Positions 31,284-44,329 of a DNA stretch of 64,000 nt are shown here, piece after piece (position 1 is the first letter of the stretch; every line of letters starts with the position of its first letter). A program made the position numbers and the translations under genes. The notes beneath the pieces were generated by a model, which was not told where the DNA came from, searched no databases, and saw nothing but the letters and a program-made list of their open reading frames with translations. Source of the stretch: Muscardinus avellanarius (Eukaryota > Chordata > Mammalia > Rodentia > Gliridae); contig OY726567.1 in assembly GCA_963383645.1 (NCBI GenBank), positions 63,395,234 to 63,459,233 on the forward strand. The letters run 5' to 3'.

Positions 31284-33841
31284 TTGAAGGAGCCCCAAAG
31301 AGAAGAGGGAGGAGGCCGCTGCAGAAAGAGGTAAGCAGCTATGGAAAATCAAGTAAGTAAGAATTCTTTTATAAAAATAGTATATCATTTTTAAAGCAAT
31401 ATAAGAGAAGGATAACATATAAGAAGCTACCAGCTTTTTATAATCTTTGGTTTCCCGATGAAGGAACTTTAAATAAAGAAATATGGGATAAAGTTTGAAA
31501 AAATATTATGACAGCCTATTGGCAAGGGGAGAAAATCCTCCCTCAGTGGTGGGTCACTTAGTCTTTAATTAAAATGATCATCCAACCAATTGAAGGCAAG
31601 GCTTTTAGACTTAGAAAGTAAACTAAAAAAATCATCCCAGGTATATAAATTGTCAAAAAGATTTAGTACATGCCAAAAAAACAGAAGAAAATAATGTTTG
31701 CCTCAAAAAGCCAAGGAAAAGAAGTGGGAGTGAGCGCCCTGGCGCCAGCACTCACTCCCCATTCGGGCCCTGTGGCAAAAATTATATATCCTTTAGAACA
31801 CAGGACGGGTCCAGTTCTGCCTACACCTATGCTTTTACTATCCTGCGCATCTAACTTTCACCTTCCCTATCGCTTTTAATGCCGGTTCATTGCAACAATT
31901 GATTGGAGGGGGCTTAAATCTGATAATATGTCTTCTTAAAAAAAAAAAAAAAAGCACGCATGCTATATGGGCTTGGTTCTAATTTATTATATTAAATTCT
32001 TGCACTCTTGGGCTGAGAACTGAATCCCTAATGATTTCTATATAGTAACAAAAATGGTCCTTACCAAACAACAATATTTACTATGACAGACATGGCTTAG
32101 TGGGAAGGCAAAACAAATTACATGATCAAATGGTTCAAAAAAATCAATCCAGTTGTAATACAATTCCTTCGTCGGCAGACTACAGGACTCTATGAAAAAA
32201 AAAAAAAAAACCTATAAAAAATGCAAAATTGTAAAAAATGCTGATCAAGCAACTAACTTTTGATAAAGACTCTCAGACCGCTATCCGGCCCATTAGAGAG
32301 GCCGGGAATAGTTTAGATTATATGAAGGCACGTCAAAATATAGGAACAATAAAGCATAAGACACAAATAGCGACAGTTGAAACTAAAATAAATAAATAAA
32401 TAAATAATAAAATACAAAATATAGATAAACAAAAGTGTTTTAACTGTAGTAAACCAAGGCATATAAAAATGTAAAATTTCCCTTACAAACAAATAAAAAT
32501 AGACAAAAGAAAAAAAGTTACCCCCCAAAATATAACCTAGGTGTAAAAGAAAAAAAAAATTAAAAAGGGGGTATATCTAAATATGATAAAAATTAAAACA
32601 AATTATTAAAAAATCAGAAAAACTAATAGGGGGACATATTGTCTCACCTCCAAACAAAATGAGAGATAATTTTCTAAACAAAAACTTAAATTAAAAAATA
32701 TTTAAAAAAATATAATAAAAAATAAGACCACTCCTGTGACTTTGTCAAATATAATGACACTTACTACAGCCTTATATAAGAATGCTACTATAAACTTATA
32801 AGCTTCTTATTCTCAACAATAGTTATTTATTAACAATCCTCATAAAATAAACTTTAATTATGTGGGCCTAATTCCAAAAAATACTATAGGGTTAATTCTT
32901 GGTCACATCAACAATACCTTAAAGGGCCTCTTTATGCATACTAATGTGATTGATAAGGATTATATAGAAATAATTTTGTCATGATACATGTTTCCAATAC
33001 ATATAAAAATTAAAAAAAAAGATCTTACTTAACCTTCTTAAAGAAACAGTTCAAGCCCTGCAGGCTCAGGGATTAAAAATTGCCCCCCCCAAAAAATTCA
33101 AACTATGTCTCCTTATGATTATCTAGGTTATATAGTACAAAAATAAACAATAAAACCAAAAATTTCCCAAATAAACATCCCAGTCAATTATACTTTAAAT
33201 AACATACAAAAATTATTAAGAGATATTAACTGGGTTCAACCCACCCTAAAAATTCCAAATTATGTCCTACAACATCTTTTTGCTACTTTAAAAGAAAACT
33301 CTTCTTTGGATAGCCTACAAGTATTTACTACACAAATAAAACAAAAATTAAAATAAAAAAAAACCAAAATATCTTAAGACATTTGTTTAACAATATCAAC
33401 CTAATAAAAATAATAAAACTATTAATTATAAATACTTCTAATACACCTACAAAAATTATAGTTCAAGAAAATAAACCATTAAAATGGATATATACCCACC
33501 ATAAGGGGTCAAAAACAATCACCCTTACATTAATCATTTGTCTACATTAATTATCTTAAACATTATTTCTTTCTCTATGTATGATACCAGATTTATTACA
33601 ACATAATAAACTTTCCATAATCTTAATTTTTATACTTCACTACAAATTTCTTTGGCTAATTTCATTGGTGATATTACTTTTCATTATCCTCAAAAAATTT
33701 TATAAAATTTCCTCACTAAATGTGACTAAATCATTAATTCCATCGTTGTTTCACAACTCATTTCTAAAACTCCTACTTATTAAACAACAAAAAGCCTCTA
33801 TTTATGGTCCTAATTTAAAATTACAACTCCCAGCCCCTTGC

Positions 33842-33847
<6 letters not shown>

Positions 33848-33885
<38 letters not shown>
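33848..33885. repeat. (CA)n inside the provirus
   Basis: About 19 CA units. An internal microsatellite of this length is unusual inside a young provirus. Confidence 0.95.
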
Positions 33886-33887
<2 letters not shown>

Positions 33888-36439
33888 TAAATTGTTTGCT
33901 TTAATTACATTGTTAAAAATATTACTGTGCTTTAAATGTAATATCTAACTCAGCTTATATAATTAATTAATTTCCTAACATTAAAACCATATATATTCCT
34001 AATGGCTCTATACCTATCACACAACTTTTTCTCAGGCTCCAGTGTTTAATCAGACACTGATCCAAGCCTTTTTACGTCACCCATATTAAATCACACTCCT
34101 GTCTCCCTGGCCCATTGACACACAAAAAAATGCTGATGCTGATGCCCTCTTAACAGCGTTTTTTTCTTCACCTCAAGTAAAACATGTTTTTTTCACTCTA
34201 ACGCCAATAAGTTACATGTATTACACAAAACTGCCCCATATACCAGCCTTTTCATTTAACTAAACAGCCTACAAATGTTAACCCTAGAGGCCTAAAACCC
34301 AATGATCTCTGACAGATAAACTTTACTCATATTTCTTTACCCCTTTACTCCCTAGCCTTGGTAATAATACTTATTCTTCTTTTATATAAAAAATACCTAG
34401 TAAAAATAAAACTTTTAAAACAAGATTAACATTAATAAACACTTTTACAGTTATGGAAATGCCTCTCCAAATAAAAACAGATAATGGACCTGCTTTTATT
34501 TCTAAAACATTTAAACAATTCTTTATTAAATATTTCTCACGACTAAAATCTCATATAATCCCTAAAGGTCAAGCTCTAATTAAATATATTAATATTATTA
34601 TTAAGCTTCTTCCTAAACTAAAGAGGGGGCATATGGACCCTAGAGAAGTCTTATATACAACTTTTTATAGTTTAAATTATCTAAATTTAAAAAATTCCTC
34701 TGATATCATCAGAGCAGAAAAATATTTTCATACAAAAAATGGCATTATAACATCAAGCTATTTGGGTTAAAGATTATACTAATAAATGAAAGCCAGGAAA
34801 AATACATTTCCTAGGCAGAGGTGATGCTCTTGTTTCTACAGAAAATAGCGAGCAATTCTGGATCCCCAAATGAAAACTCCAATGGGGAAAAAAAATGAGA
34901 AACTTATGGTTCCAGCTTCACCGGACGCAGATATTGGAAAAGAAACCCTACCTGACATGGGTACAAATAAAGAATCTGAGTAAGAAGGCGAAGACTATAG
35001 TTAAAGAAGCTGGAGGACCGGTAACACCAGACAAGATGTTTTTTAGCAATAATTGCCATATTGTCCTGTGCTTCAGGGGTGAGTGATGACAACTACACAT
35101 ATTGGACTTAAAGCTTGTTGACTGGACAGATAATGCACCACTAGTGCTCACCAACCATTCAGGAATAATGCCACCCCTTGGCCCTGGAAGAAAATGCCAC
35201 TAAGCCATCCAAATGAAGAAGAAGAATTGATAAACTTCACACTGGGATATGAGACTTTACCTATTTGTTTTGGGGGAATTGACCTATGTCTTCCAATATT
35301 TCCCCGATGGTGGGGATACAATGTTAACAATGGGACTGGATTACACCTTAAATTTTTGCTGCTTTTTCTTTTTACTTAATGCTACTGATTTGATGGCTCC
35401 TCATCATATGAGTAATTATACCATTACTTTCTTAGCCCCCTTAGATTTGCCATGTAAAACAGTTTCTTAAAAAAAATTAAAATTATGCTCTTACATTAAA
35501 ATACATGTAAAACAAAATTGGCCCAGATTGCTACTCATAAAAATTTCACTTTTGTAGATTGGGGGCCATACGGATATTTTACTGATTGTGATGAAGAACG
35601 TAATGATAATGTTTATTATAATAAGAATACTGTATACTAAAATATTACTAAATCTAAATATCAAAGTAATGTTTCTTTCTGGCAACAAACCATATAATTT
35701 TTTAAAACAATGAAGATTTGGCTCCACCTAGACCTCACATTGTGATTGCTGGCCTTTTAGGGCCAGAACAATAACAAAAAAAAAATTATTAAATAGATCA
35801 TTTTATAAATAGTAGAATTTATAACCATTGTCTCTGTGGGTGCTGTTACAGGTACGGCATTACATAATTCTATCTAAAATAAAAAATGTATAACTAATTA
35901 ACATAATCATTCTCATATTTGTAAAAATAACAAGTAAGGTAGATCAACAGTTTTTGGATAAGATAAATGAGTTCAGAAAAGCTCTACAATGGATAAAAAG
36001 TCAATTAGTAGAAACACAGTATCAATTATCCTTAAGATGTCATTGGAACATTAGTCAGTTTTATGTCATTAATCTAAAATACAACCATACAAAATATAAG
36101 TGGGACTCTATTCGTCAGCATTTAGCCAGCATCTCTAGTAACAACTCTTTAAATATTGATGCCTTAAAAAAGATATTAAGGAGACATTTGCTCGCACACT
36201 CTCCTCTGAATATGATGATAAATTTTTCAATGCTTTGGACAATATTATTAAATAGTAACCCTTTGTCAAACTTGATAAAAAAAAACACCAGCTGAAATAT
36301 TGCAATTGTTGCTTATAGGATTATGTTTCATGCTTATAATTTTAGGATTCGGATGGGTCTGAAGAGCTTTGTCTGGATCATAGGCCTCTAACCTTGCCCT
36401 CACTGCAGCTGCCGTTCAACTTAATAAAAAGGGGGGAAA

Positions 36440-36886
36440 TGATGGACATGGAAGAAACCTGAGGAACGAAAGGTTCCAAAAGAGTTAAGGCAGTTTGGCA
36501 AAAGGTCAAGCTTTCTGAGACTCTGGGTGACTTCTGGTCTTTCTGGAATTTGTCACCCCCAACCCACCAGTGAGAGCGGGAACTGGCTGCAATTATTCTC
36601 TTAATAATCTTTAACCAGGCCTCTTTGTTTCTTCTTGTTTTTAAATTTTCCCTCTATGATTGTATTCTGCAAGCATATGACGTATGTTCTATATCAATCA
36701 TCCTGTATTGTGTTTGAGATTGTACTTTGATGTTTTTCTTTCTTTTGAAGTTGTGGTTTTGGTGCAGGGGAAAAAAGATATAAAAACTTAGTTCTAGAGA
36801 ATAAAGTTGTCAGTTGCTCAAGAGACAATTGTCCATGTCTTCATTTCAGGTCTCTCCCTCCCAAGTCCCGGAGAGGAATCTCCACA
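36440..36886 (+). mobile_element. Provirus 3' LTR
   Basis: 447 bp, TGATGG to CCACA, followed by the GTTGAT target duplication and then by L1 ORF1 antisense sequence (CCCTTTGGTTTCAC) that joins 30805. Confidence 0.93.
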
Positions 36887-36892
36887 GTTGAT

Positions 36893-37296
36893 CCCTTTGG
36901 TTTCACTGTCTTTTTCCCTCCTATGCCAGTAATTCTTAGGTTAGCTCTTTTAAGTTAGGCCCATATTTCTTCAATGTCCAATTCCTGTTGACGAATTGCT
37001 TTTTCTATGTTATAAACTATGCATTCATATTTGGAGTGATCATCTTCTAGGAGTGAGATTCTATTCTCCATGTGGTCTAATTGATTGTTTATAGTTTGAA
37101 TTGATGCTTTTATTTCAATAATTGCATCCTTTATTTCTTTCAGACTCTCTCTAAATTCTTTTCTAAAATCCTGAATTATTTCTACAGTTATATTCCTGAT
37201 GTTATCTTCTGGAAATCTCTGCATTTCTGTGTTATCAGGTTTTGTTATTGTGGGGTTGTGAGAGCTCATTGCTCCATTGTTGTTCCTCCTTCCCAT
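36893..37296 (-). pseudogene. L1 ORF1, N-terminal part
   Basis: Reverse frame MGRRNNNGAMSSHNPTITKP through the coiled coil to IRQQELDIEEIWA. It is the other half of the ORF1 at 30426-30805. Confidence 0.9.
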
Positions 37297-39067
37297 GATT
37301 TCAGAAGTTTGTACCTTGTTGCTTTTGGTGGATTTCTCTGTTTCTAGGTGTCAGCTGGTATATTCAAGGGCAAGTGAAGGTTGAGTAAGGAGGGAAGTGA
37401 AGGAGTAAATGGAAAAATAGGGTAAGGTCTCAGGGTTGAATAGTATGAGCATATGAGTTTGTTAAGGTAGTATATACTAGAGATTAGAGATAGTACCAAT
37501 GTAGTTGAATTATAGTAACCAATGTAGAATTTCTGGTATAGTGATATGAATTGGATTTAATACAAGGGAGTGACAAAAAGAAGAGAAATGATAGAAGAGG
37601 GATAGAGAGGAAAGAGTAGATTTGTACATGGGAAGAAGCTTGGGAGAGGATTTGGTATGAGGGTTAAAAAAACAACAAACAAAGCAAAACAAAAATCATA
37701 ACAGAAGAAACCACAAAAACCCCATAAGCCCCCTCCAAAAAAAAGAAAATAGATCAGGTACACACACACACACACACACAGAACTAAAAAAACCAAACAA
37801 TCCCAACAATGAATTGATGCAACTCTACAAATAAATTCAGCAGTTTCTCTCTGTGTAGATACCGAGTGCTACCTGTACCTTTCCCTCTGTGATTCTGGTT
37901 CTCTGAGTCATCTCAGTCTATGCAGATGGTTGATATAAATGGGGTTGGATTTAATATTGAGTGAAGGTCACCTCCACACTTTCCACAGATTTGGTGTCTA
38001 GGTCTCTCCCTGCCTCTGTTGGTAGCATATGCCTCTGAGACCAAACTCAATGTAGGAGTCTCAGTTCTGCAGAGCTAGGGCTGGGCTTATTTGACTTCTC
38101 CCTGTTCACCACATTTGGGATGTCTGTGGTGTTCCCAGAAATCCTACTCATTGGGTTTAGAGTTAAGCATAAGATTCCCCCCACAGTTTTCACTGGTCTG
38201 AACCTGAGTCTGAGTTTCTGATATGATCAACAGCAAATCCCACTCCCACCTTCTCTGGGCTCTTCTCCAGTTCACCTCAACTTCACTTATTGTGCTCTGG
38301 ATCTCTGGAGGGGTGTGGTAATCTCCGCTGCCACCACACCCTCCCTGAGTTGTATTGCAAAGCCTCAGACCCAGGGAGTTAGGTGCCGCTGTGCCAGACT
38401 CTGAGGGCGCCAGGCTGGGCATTTTCCTTTAGGGAACTGTGATTATGGTGTAGTAAGTTCTGCCACCCCTACTCCTGCACTGTTTTACTGCTAGATCTGA
38501 GACCCGGGGAGTTTAACAAAGCTGGTTGAGTCTCTGAGGGTGCAATGCTGGAATTTCTCCTGTAGGGGCCACAATTTCACTTAGTTTAGTGGTGCTGGGC
38601 TGGAGCTTTTGTGGGTGTGGTGAACTCACAGCTGCTGATGGCAGTATGGCATCACTGTCATGCCCTCATGTGAGGCTGGCATCTCTCCCCTCTGGTTTTG
38701 AGCTCTGCTCTGAATCTCTGAAGACCATGATGGGCTTGGCTGCTGAAAATTTTAGTTCATCTTCGCACTGAAGGAACTGCTGAATTATCTCCGACTGGAC
38801 TGCAACTTATCACTTCAGCTCCTTTGCTTTTCCTCCCTGGAGTCTGGTTCTATGAGGCAAGATGGCCTTGGTGTGGCAGCCACATTGGCAGTGGGCCGAT
38901 TTCTTTTCTGCTTCTCTAGTTGTTCTAGTCTTTTTCTGTCTCTTGTATTTATAGCTTTTATTTATTGATAGTATTTTCTGTCTCTGTAAGGTGTTATTTT
39001 TGATGCTATGGAGATCGAGTGTCAGCAGTATTTGTAGAAGTTGCCTTACTCGGTTGCCATCTTCCAG
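37297..39067 (-). mobile_element. L1 5' UTR
   Basis: 1.77 kb antisense 5' UTR ending (5' side) GTTGCCATCTTCC, the reverse of a YY1-like GGAAGATGGC start. A (CA)n lies at 37760-37780. Open frames here are composition artefacts. Confidence 0.75.
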
Positions 39068-40797
39068 AACCTCCTCCTATATCATTTCTACTGTTAAATT
39101 TCTGATTTGTCCTTCTGGCAATCTCTGAAATTCTGTGTTTTCAGGTTCTGTTATTGTTGGGTTGTGGGAGCTCATTGCTTCCTTGTTATTTTCCCTTCTC
39201 ATGATTTCAGAAGTTTTTATCTGTTGCTTTTGATAGATTTCTCTCAGTCTCTAGGTGTTCGTTGGTATATCCAAGGGCAAATTTTGTTGTACTAAAAAGT
39301 GAAGGTTAAGTAAGGAGGGAAATGAAGTCGTAAATGCAAGAACAGGGTAAAGCCACAGAAAGGTTCAAATTGAGAGTTTGAGAGTGTGAGTTATAAGGTA
39401 GTATATAGTAGATATTAGTGGATATTTAGTAGGATTCTAGTATTGTATTTAGTAGTGCTATGAATTGGATTTAATACAAGACAAAGAAGAGAAAAAATAA
39501 AAGGGATGGGGAGAAGAGTAGACATAAAGAAGGGAAGAGGCTAATGAAAGGGGCAGGAAACAAAGCAAACAAGCATACACACACAAAAAAAACGAAAAAC
39601 AAAATAATGCAACTCTACAAATATTCAGCAGACTTGGCCTCTGCAGTCTCTTTCTGTGCAAATGCCAAGTACCACTGGCGCCTTTCCTACTACAAGCTTG
39701 GTTCTCTGAGTCTTAAGTCTAGGCAGATGGCTGATATCAATGGAAATGGATTTTTTTTTTTTTTTTTTTTTTTTGGTGGCACTGGGGTTCCTGAAAGCCC
39801 TTCTACCTCCAGGCTACACTCCCAGACCTATTTTGTATTTTTTTTAAAGTTGGAAACAGGGTCTCTTAAGCCAGTGAGGCTGGCTCTGAACCAGCGTGAT
39901 CCTCCTGTCTCCGCCTCCCAAGCATGGGGATTACAAGCATGCGCCACCACACCCCGCATGAACTGGATCTATTTTTAAGTGCAGGTCTCCCTCCATGCTT
40001 TCCACAGATGTGCAGCCTGAGTCACTTCCTTCCTGCATAGGCAGCGGGTGCCTCTAGGACCAAACTTGGTGTGTACATAGGAGTCTCTGTTCTCTAGAGC
40101 TAGAGCTAGGTTGGTCTGACTTTACTTGTTCATCATGATTAGATGGTCTATGATGATTTCGAAGATTTTCCTAGTTAGATTTATGGTTAAGCATAAGTCT
40201 TCCTTCACACTTTCCACTGATGAAGAGCCTGAGTCTCTGAGACTCTATGTCCAATAGTAGATTCCACTCCCATCTTTGCTGGGTTCAACAGCAGTCTCAG
40301 ACCCAGTGAGTTAATTGGAGCTGCACAAGTCCCTGTGGGTGCCATGCTGGGTATTCTCCCACTGGGATGGCAGGTTCACTTATGGTGTTCTTAAGCGCTG
40401 CTCTGGATCTCTGGAGGGCACAGTGAACTCAGCTGCCACTGCTGCAAGTTGTACCTGGTGTTTGCACAGGAGAAACTGAGGACTTACAATTCCAATGAGC
40501 TGCAGCTACTTACTTTGTTTCAAGTCCTTGATTGTTTTCCTGTGTCTCTGGCAGTCAATAAGGGAAGATGGTCCTATTTTGGCAGCTGTGGCCTCAGGTG
40601 ATGGAGGTGGGCATGGTACTCTTTTGCTCTCCGATTGGCCTTTTAACTTTTTTTTCCTACTCTGCCTTCCACTTATCGTTCTCTTTTTAATTTATGGTGC
40701 TTTCTTTCATCAGAATTCTGTTTTTATGGCAATGGAGACTGCATGTCAGCAGGATTGATAAGTGCTGCTACCTTGGTTGCCATCTTCCTGAAGGCCC
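39068..40797 (-). mobile_element. Second L1 5' unit (ORF1 start plus 5' UTR)
   Basis: 39075-39201 encodes an ORF1 N-terminus again in reverse (start near 39201). Then another 5' UTR follows, similar to but diverged from 37297-39067 (GGATTTAATACAAG, GTTCCTGGTG-like blocks), and ends GTTGCCATCTTCC near 40791. The rest of this element is missing. Confidence 0.75.
39752..39958 (-). repeat. B1-dID SINE
   Basis: T run, GGTGGCACTGGGGTTCCTGA, AGCCAGTGAGGCTGGCTCTG. Inserted in the second L1 5' UTR. Confidence 0.88.
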
Positions 40798-40801
40798 CAA
40801 G

Positions 40802-40802
<1 letters not shown>

Positions 40803-40849
<47 letters not shown>

Positions 40850-41026
40850 TACTGGGGTTCCTGGAAGCCCTTCTACCTCTGGGCTACACTCCCAGACCTA
40901 TTTTTACATTTTTATTTGGAAACAGGGTCTCCGAAGCCAGCGCGCGCAGCTGGCTTTGAACCTGCGCGATCCTGTCTCTGCCTCCCAAGCGCGGGGATTA
41001 CAAGCATGTGCCACCATGCCCGGCAA
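40803..41026 (-). repeat. (GT)n and B1-dID SINE
   Basis: About 22 GT units (40804-40848), then a reverse SINE of CTTC type. AAGATGT flanks both sides, so the GT run is the expanded SINE tail. Confidence 0.9.
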
Positions 41027-41149
41027 GATGTTTTTTAATACCAACACTGATGTGGTTAACAAATTGTACCACAAAAGATGAGTGTGGCAAACCAAACACT
41101 AAATAATTTACCAAACACTAAATAGTTTGAGTCAGAAAAAATATAGCAT

Positions 41150-41460
41150 GTGTGTTAGTTTGCTAGGGCCACTATAACAATTCCATAGACCGATTGACTT
41201 AAAAACAATAACAGCAAAATTTCTCATAGTTTCAGAGGTCAGAAGTCTACAATCAACATCCCAGCAGACTGTTTCTTCTGAGGCCTATTTTCTTGGCTCA
41301 CAGATGCCATTTTGTTGTGTCCTTCCATGCTTTTTCCTCTGAGAACATTATTGGTGACTTTTTTCCCCAGAATTTTTTTCTTACAAGGACAGCGCATGTA
41401 TACGCACATGCATGCACATGCACACAGACACACAAATGTGTTTTAAGTATTCTTTTTAGA
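41150..41460. mobile_element. Old interspersed repeat, family uncertain
   Basis: TGTGTTAGTTTGCTAGGGCC and GTTTCTTCTGAGGCCTATTT recall an ancient mammalian LTR-type repeat in reverse (MLT/MaLR-like). Confidence 0.4.
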
Positions 41461-41479
41461 GAAGCTTATGCCTTTTATT

Positions 41480-41976
41480 TTTATTTTTTGGTATTGGGGA
41501 CTGAACTAGGAACATTCTACCTCCATGTTACACCTCTATTCTACCTTCAGTCTAAGCATTTTTAAAATTATTGAAACGGCCTTGCTAAGTTGCCCAAGGT
41601 CTATGTTGCTGAGTCTGACTTCAAACCTTGATTCATCCTCCATCTCAGCCTCCCAAGTACTGTTATGACAGGTATGTTCCACCACACCCAGCTTACCTTT
41701 TATTTTTTGGTGGTACTAGGGTTCCTGGAAACCCTTCTACCTCTGGGCTATACTCCCAGACCTATTTTATACTTTTTTATTTTTGGAAACAGGGTCTCTT
41801 AAGCCAGCGCGGCTTCGAACCTTCGCGATCCTCCTGTCTCTGCCTCCCAAGTGTGGGGGTTACAAGTGTGCCCCACCACGCCTGGCAATTTTTTTTAAGT
41901 GGTGCTGGGAATTGAACCCAGGGCCTTGTGCATGCTAGGCAAGTGCTATTCCACTGAGCTATACCTCCAGCCCCAG
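41480..41976 (-). repeat. Run of three reverse SINEs
   Basis: Diverged B1-dID (41480-41695), CTTC-type B1-dID (41700-41886) and an ID element (41893-41976, CTGGGAATTGAACCCAGGGC). Confidence 0.85.
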
Positions 41977-42004
41977 TTTACATTTTAAAGTTATGAAAGG
42001 AAAA

Positions 42005-42377
42005 TCTAGGTGTGGTGTGGTGGTGCACAACTATAATCACAATAGTTGGGAAGCTGAGATAGTGAGATGGAATACCCAGTCAAGGCCTTAGAAATATTTT
42101 CAGGAGTTGATATCTAATATGGGAAAGAGTAAGATTTCCCCAACCTCCCCTCTCCACCCCCTAGTTGCCCATAAGTTTTTTTTTCTTCTTCTTTTTTTTT
42201 TTTTTTGGTCTGGTGATGGAACCCAGGGGCATTCAACCTCCAAGCTACACCCCTTCCCCTATTTTTTATTCTTTATTTGGAAACAGGGTCTAAGTTGCGG
42301 AGGGCCTAACTGAGGCTGTCCACGAACCACGATCCTCCGGTCTCAGCCTCCCGAATGCTGGATTACCACGCCTGGCT
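42005..42377. repeat. B1 fragment (+) and B1-dID (-)
   Basis: 42005-42075 is a forward B1 head. 42179-42377 is a reverse copy with TGGTCTGGTGATGGAACCCA and a shortened middle. Confidence 0.8.
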
Positions 42378-42399
42378 CATAAGTGACAGTTTCAAAAGA

Positions 42400-42744
42400 T
42401 AAGGGAGTTGTTCCTTAGGCAACCCAGAGTCATGATTCAAGAGCTCTTCCTAATGTAAACAAAAGAAAGCCAGTTTAAAGATGGGAGAGAGCTGGGGGAT
42501 GGTATGTAACTTAAGCACCTTGCTAGGTATAATCAATCTCAAACTTACTCCTCCCTTCTCCAAAGTGAGCGACCAAGGGTATAAAAATCATGTGAGCCCT
42601 TCGTTTGAGGCTCAGTTCTGTGAGTTTGTCAAATGAGCCATTTACCGGTAAATACAGAAACCTGTTTCTGATTTTGACTTCTGTATATACTGTCTCGGGA
42701 ATTGAGGAAACTGAAGAGAGGGAGACTGAGTCTCCTGCAACAAT
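42400..42744 (+). mobile_element. LTR-like element with TATA box
   Basis: GGTATAAAAATCATGTGAGC is a plausible U3/R core and the right end reads GAGTCTCCTGCAACA. The reverse complement of that end (TGTTGCAGGAG) begins the element at 43422. The left edge is not seen. Confidence 0.45.
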
Positions 42745-42754
42745 AGAAGGATTA

Positions 42755-42895
42755 TAAATTTGAAACCAGCCTCAGCAACTTAGCCAGACTCACCTACCTA
42801 ATGGTACGCTGTTTCAAGACAAAACAAAAAAAAGGGCTAAGAAGCTCAGAATTAGAATGCTCCTGGGTTCAATTACTGGTAACACACCAAAGGAA
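42755..42895 (+). repeat. B1-dID SINE, 5'-truncated
   Basis: TTGAAACCAGCCTCAGCAAC and AATGCTCCTGGGTTCAATTA. Confidence 0.75.
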
Positions 42896-43074
42896 AAACA
42901 CCAATACATTCTTTTATATCTATTTACAATTTCTAGAGCTCTCCGTTTTTTGCCATATACTGGAGTATCTGGTTAATCATCTACTGATGTTCACTTATAT
43001 TGCTATCAATCACCTTTGACTGCATTATAAACCTTCCTAAAAGCTAATGTCTAAATATAACATTCTGTTTTGTG

Positions 43075-43076
<2 letters not shown>

Positions 43077-43105
<29 letters not shown>

Positions 43106-43287
43106 GGTGGTACTGGGGATGGAACCCAGGGCCCCTCTACCTCCGGGCTACACTCCCAGACCTATTTTTATACTTTATTTGGAAACAGGGTCTCTTAAGC
43201 CAGAGAGGCCGGCTTCGAACCTGTGCGATCCTCCTGTCTCAGCCTCCCAAGCGCGGGGATTACAAACGTGCGCCACCACACCCGGCT
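43077..43287 (-). repeat. B1-dID SINE
   Basis: T run, GGTACTGGGGATGGAACCCA, GCCAGAGAGGCCGGCTTCGA and a head ending CCACCACACCCGGC. Confidence 0.9.
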
Positions 43288-43421
43288 ATTTTTGTGGGTT
43301 TAAAGGTTGGATTTTCACTAGGACTACCTGGTCTAGATAACCTTTTCCGCATATCTGGGCTTCCACTGGAATGGAATTTTATTCACATAGTCTGCCAGCT
43401 TGCCTGGGCTCTGTCACAGCA

Positions 43422-43790
43422 TGTTAGTGTTGCAGGAGGCTAGGTCTCAGGAGACAACAGACAGTGGCTGGAGTTGAATAGCAGGTTACTTTATGCACGG
43501 GTGTGGCTCAAAAGACTCCTGTGCTTAGAACAAACAAGTTCTTTTATGCATTGTCACCTAATTTTCCAAGAGGAGGGGTAAGCATGAGACCTGTTTTACT
43601 CAGCACAAGCAAGATGCAAAAGCAGCAGTTAGTCAGTACGCTCCCCCCCCCCCCCCTACCAGTTCTGTGCCTGGGAAGTCTGCTGTTCATCTCTGAGGGG
43701 GCTTGTGAAGAATTCTATTCTTCTATCTTGTTTCTAGGCTTCTAACCAAGAGTAGTTGGACTCCTGCCTTATTAGGCAAGCTTCAAGACA
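43422..43790 (-). mobile_element. LTR-like element, reverse partner of 42.4-42.7 kb
   Basis: Starts TGTTGCAGGAGGCTAGGTCT, and a TTTATG stretch near 43490 could be the reverse poly(A) region. Assignment rests on the shared terminus. Confidence 0.4.
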
Positions 43791-43799
43791 GAAATAAAA

Positions 43800-43884
43800 C
43801 TGTTTCAAAATAAAGAATAAAAAAAACAGGGCAGGGGATGTAGCTCAGAGGTCGAATGCCCCTGGGTTCCATTCCCAAAACTGG

Positions 43885-43916
<32 letters not shown>
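43800..43916 (+). repeat. ID half of a B1-dID with a long poly-A
   Basis: GGGCAGGGGATGTAGCTCAG ... GGGTTCCATTCCC followed by over 30 A residues. Confidence 0.85.
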
Positions 43917-43917
<1 letters not shown>

Positions 43918-44329
43918 CCATCTTCCCTCCCTCTTATTCTTACCCTCCCTCCCCTCCCCCCTTTCTTGTTCTCTTTTCTTCACAATGTTTTCTCTTCCTT
44001 AGGTGGTCCAGGCATGTCATTTCTGCCATGGCCCTGAGCTTCGTCCTGGTATGCAGTGGCCTCACCCCACTTCTCGCCCGGCCATTTTCCTTTCCTGGTC
44101 TCTGGCCTCCTGCCCGCACCTTCAGGGCATCTCCGAACTCTGTTCTCTCCTCACAATCTGCTTTAAGCCAAGTGGGGAGTGTCAAGGCCATCTTAGCTTC
44201 TTACCCTCTTCTCTAAAAGGGGTTGTTTACCCAATGCCCGTTTGGTTTGGTGTAAGCTGGTGCCCATGCACAGCGATTCGTTTGTGGCCAAGGGTTGACG
44301 TGCCAAGAAATTGGACGGTTTCCGTGACG

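Larger units (their letters stand above)
31262..36439 (+). pseudogene. Provirus internal region (gag-pro-pol-env remnants)
   Basis: 5.2 kb, very A-rich, with stops in every frame. Recognisable traces are a gag CCHC knuckle at about 32437-32475 with a stop within it, and an RT-like segment at 33020-33350 (YDYLGYIVQK). An integrase-core segment at 34453-34770 follows (KTDNGPAF), where the later catalytic glutamate position reads Lys. env surface-side pieces lie at 34895-35460 and a transmembrane-side piece at 35954-36295 (RCHWNISQF). A polypurine tract AAAAAGGGGGGAAA (36426-36439) precedes the 3' LTR. It is shorter than a complete class II provirus, so internal deletions are likely. Nothing here can be functional as it stands. 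Confidence 0.8.

Noticed and set aside
34453..36295. Functional retroviral pol or env gene
   Set aside because: Only short pieces remain, with stops, frameshifts and at least one lost catalytic residue position.
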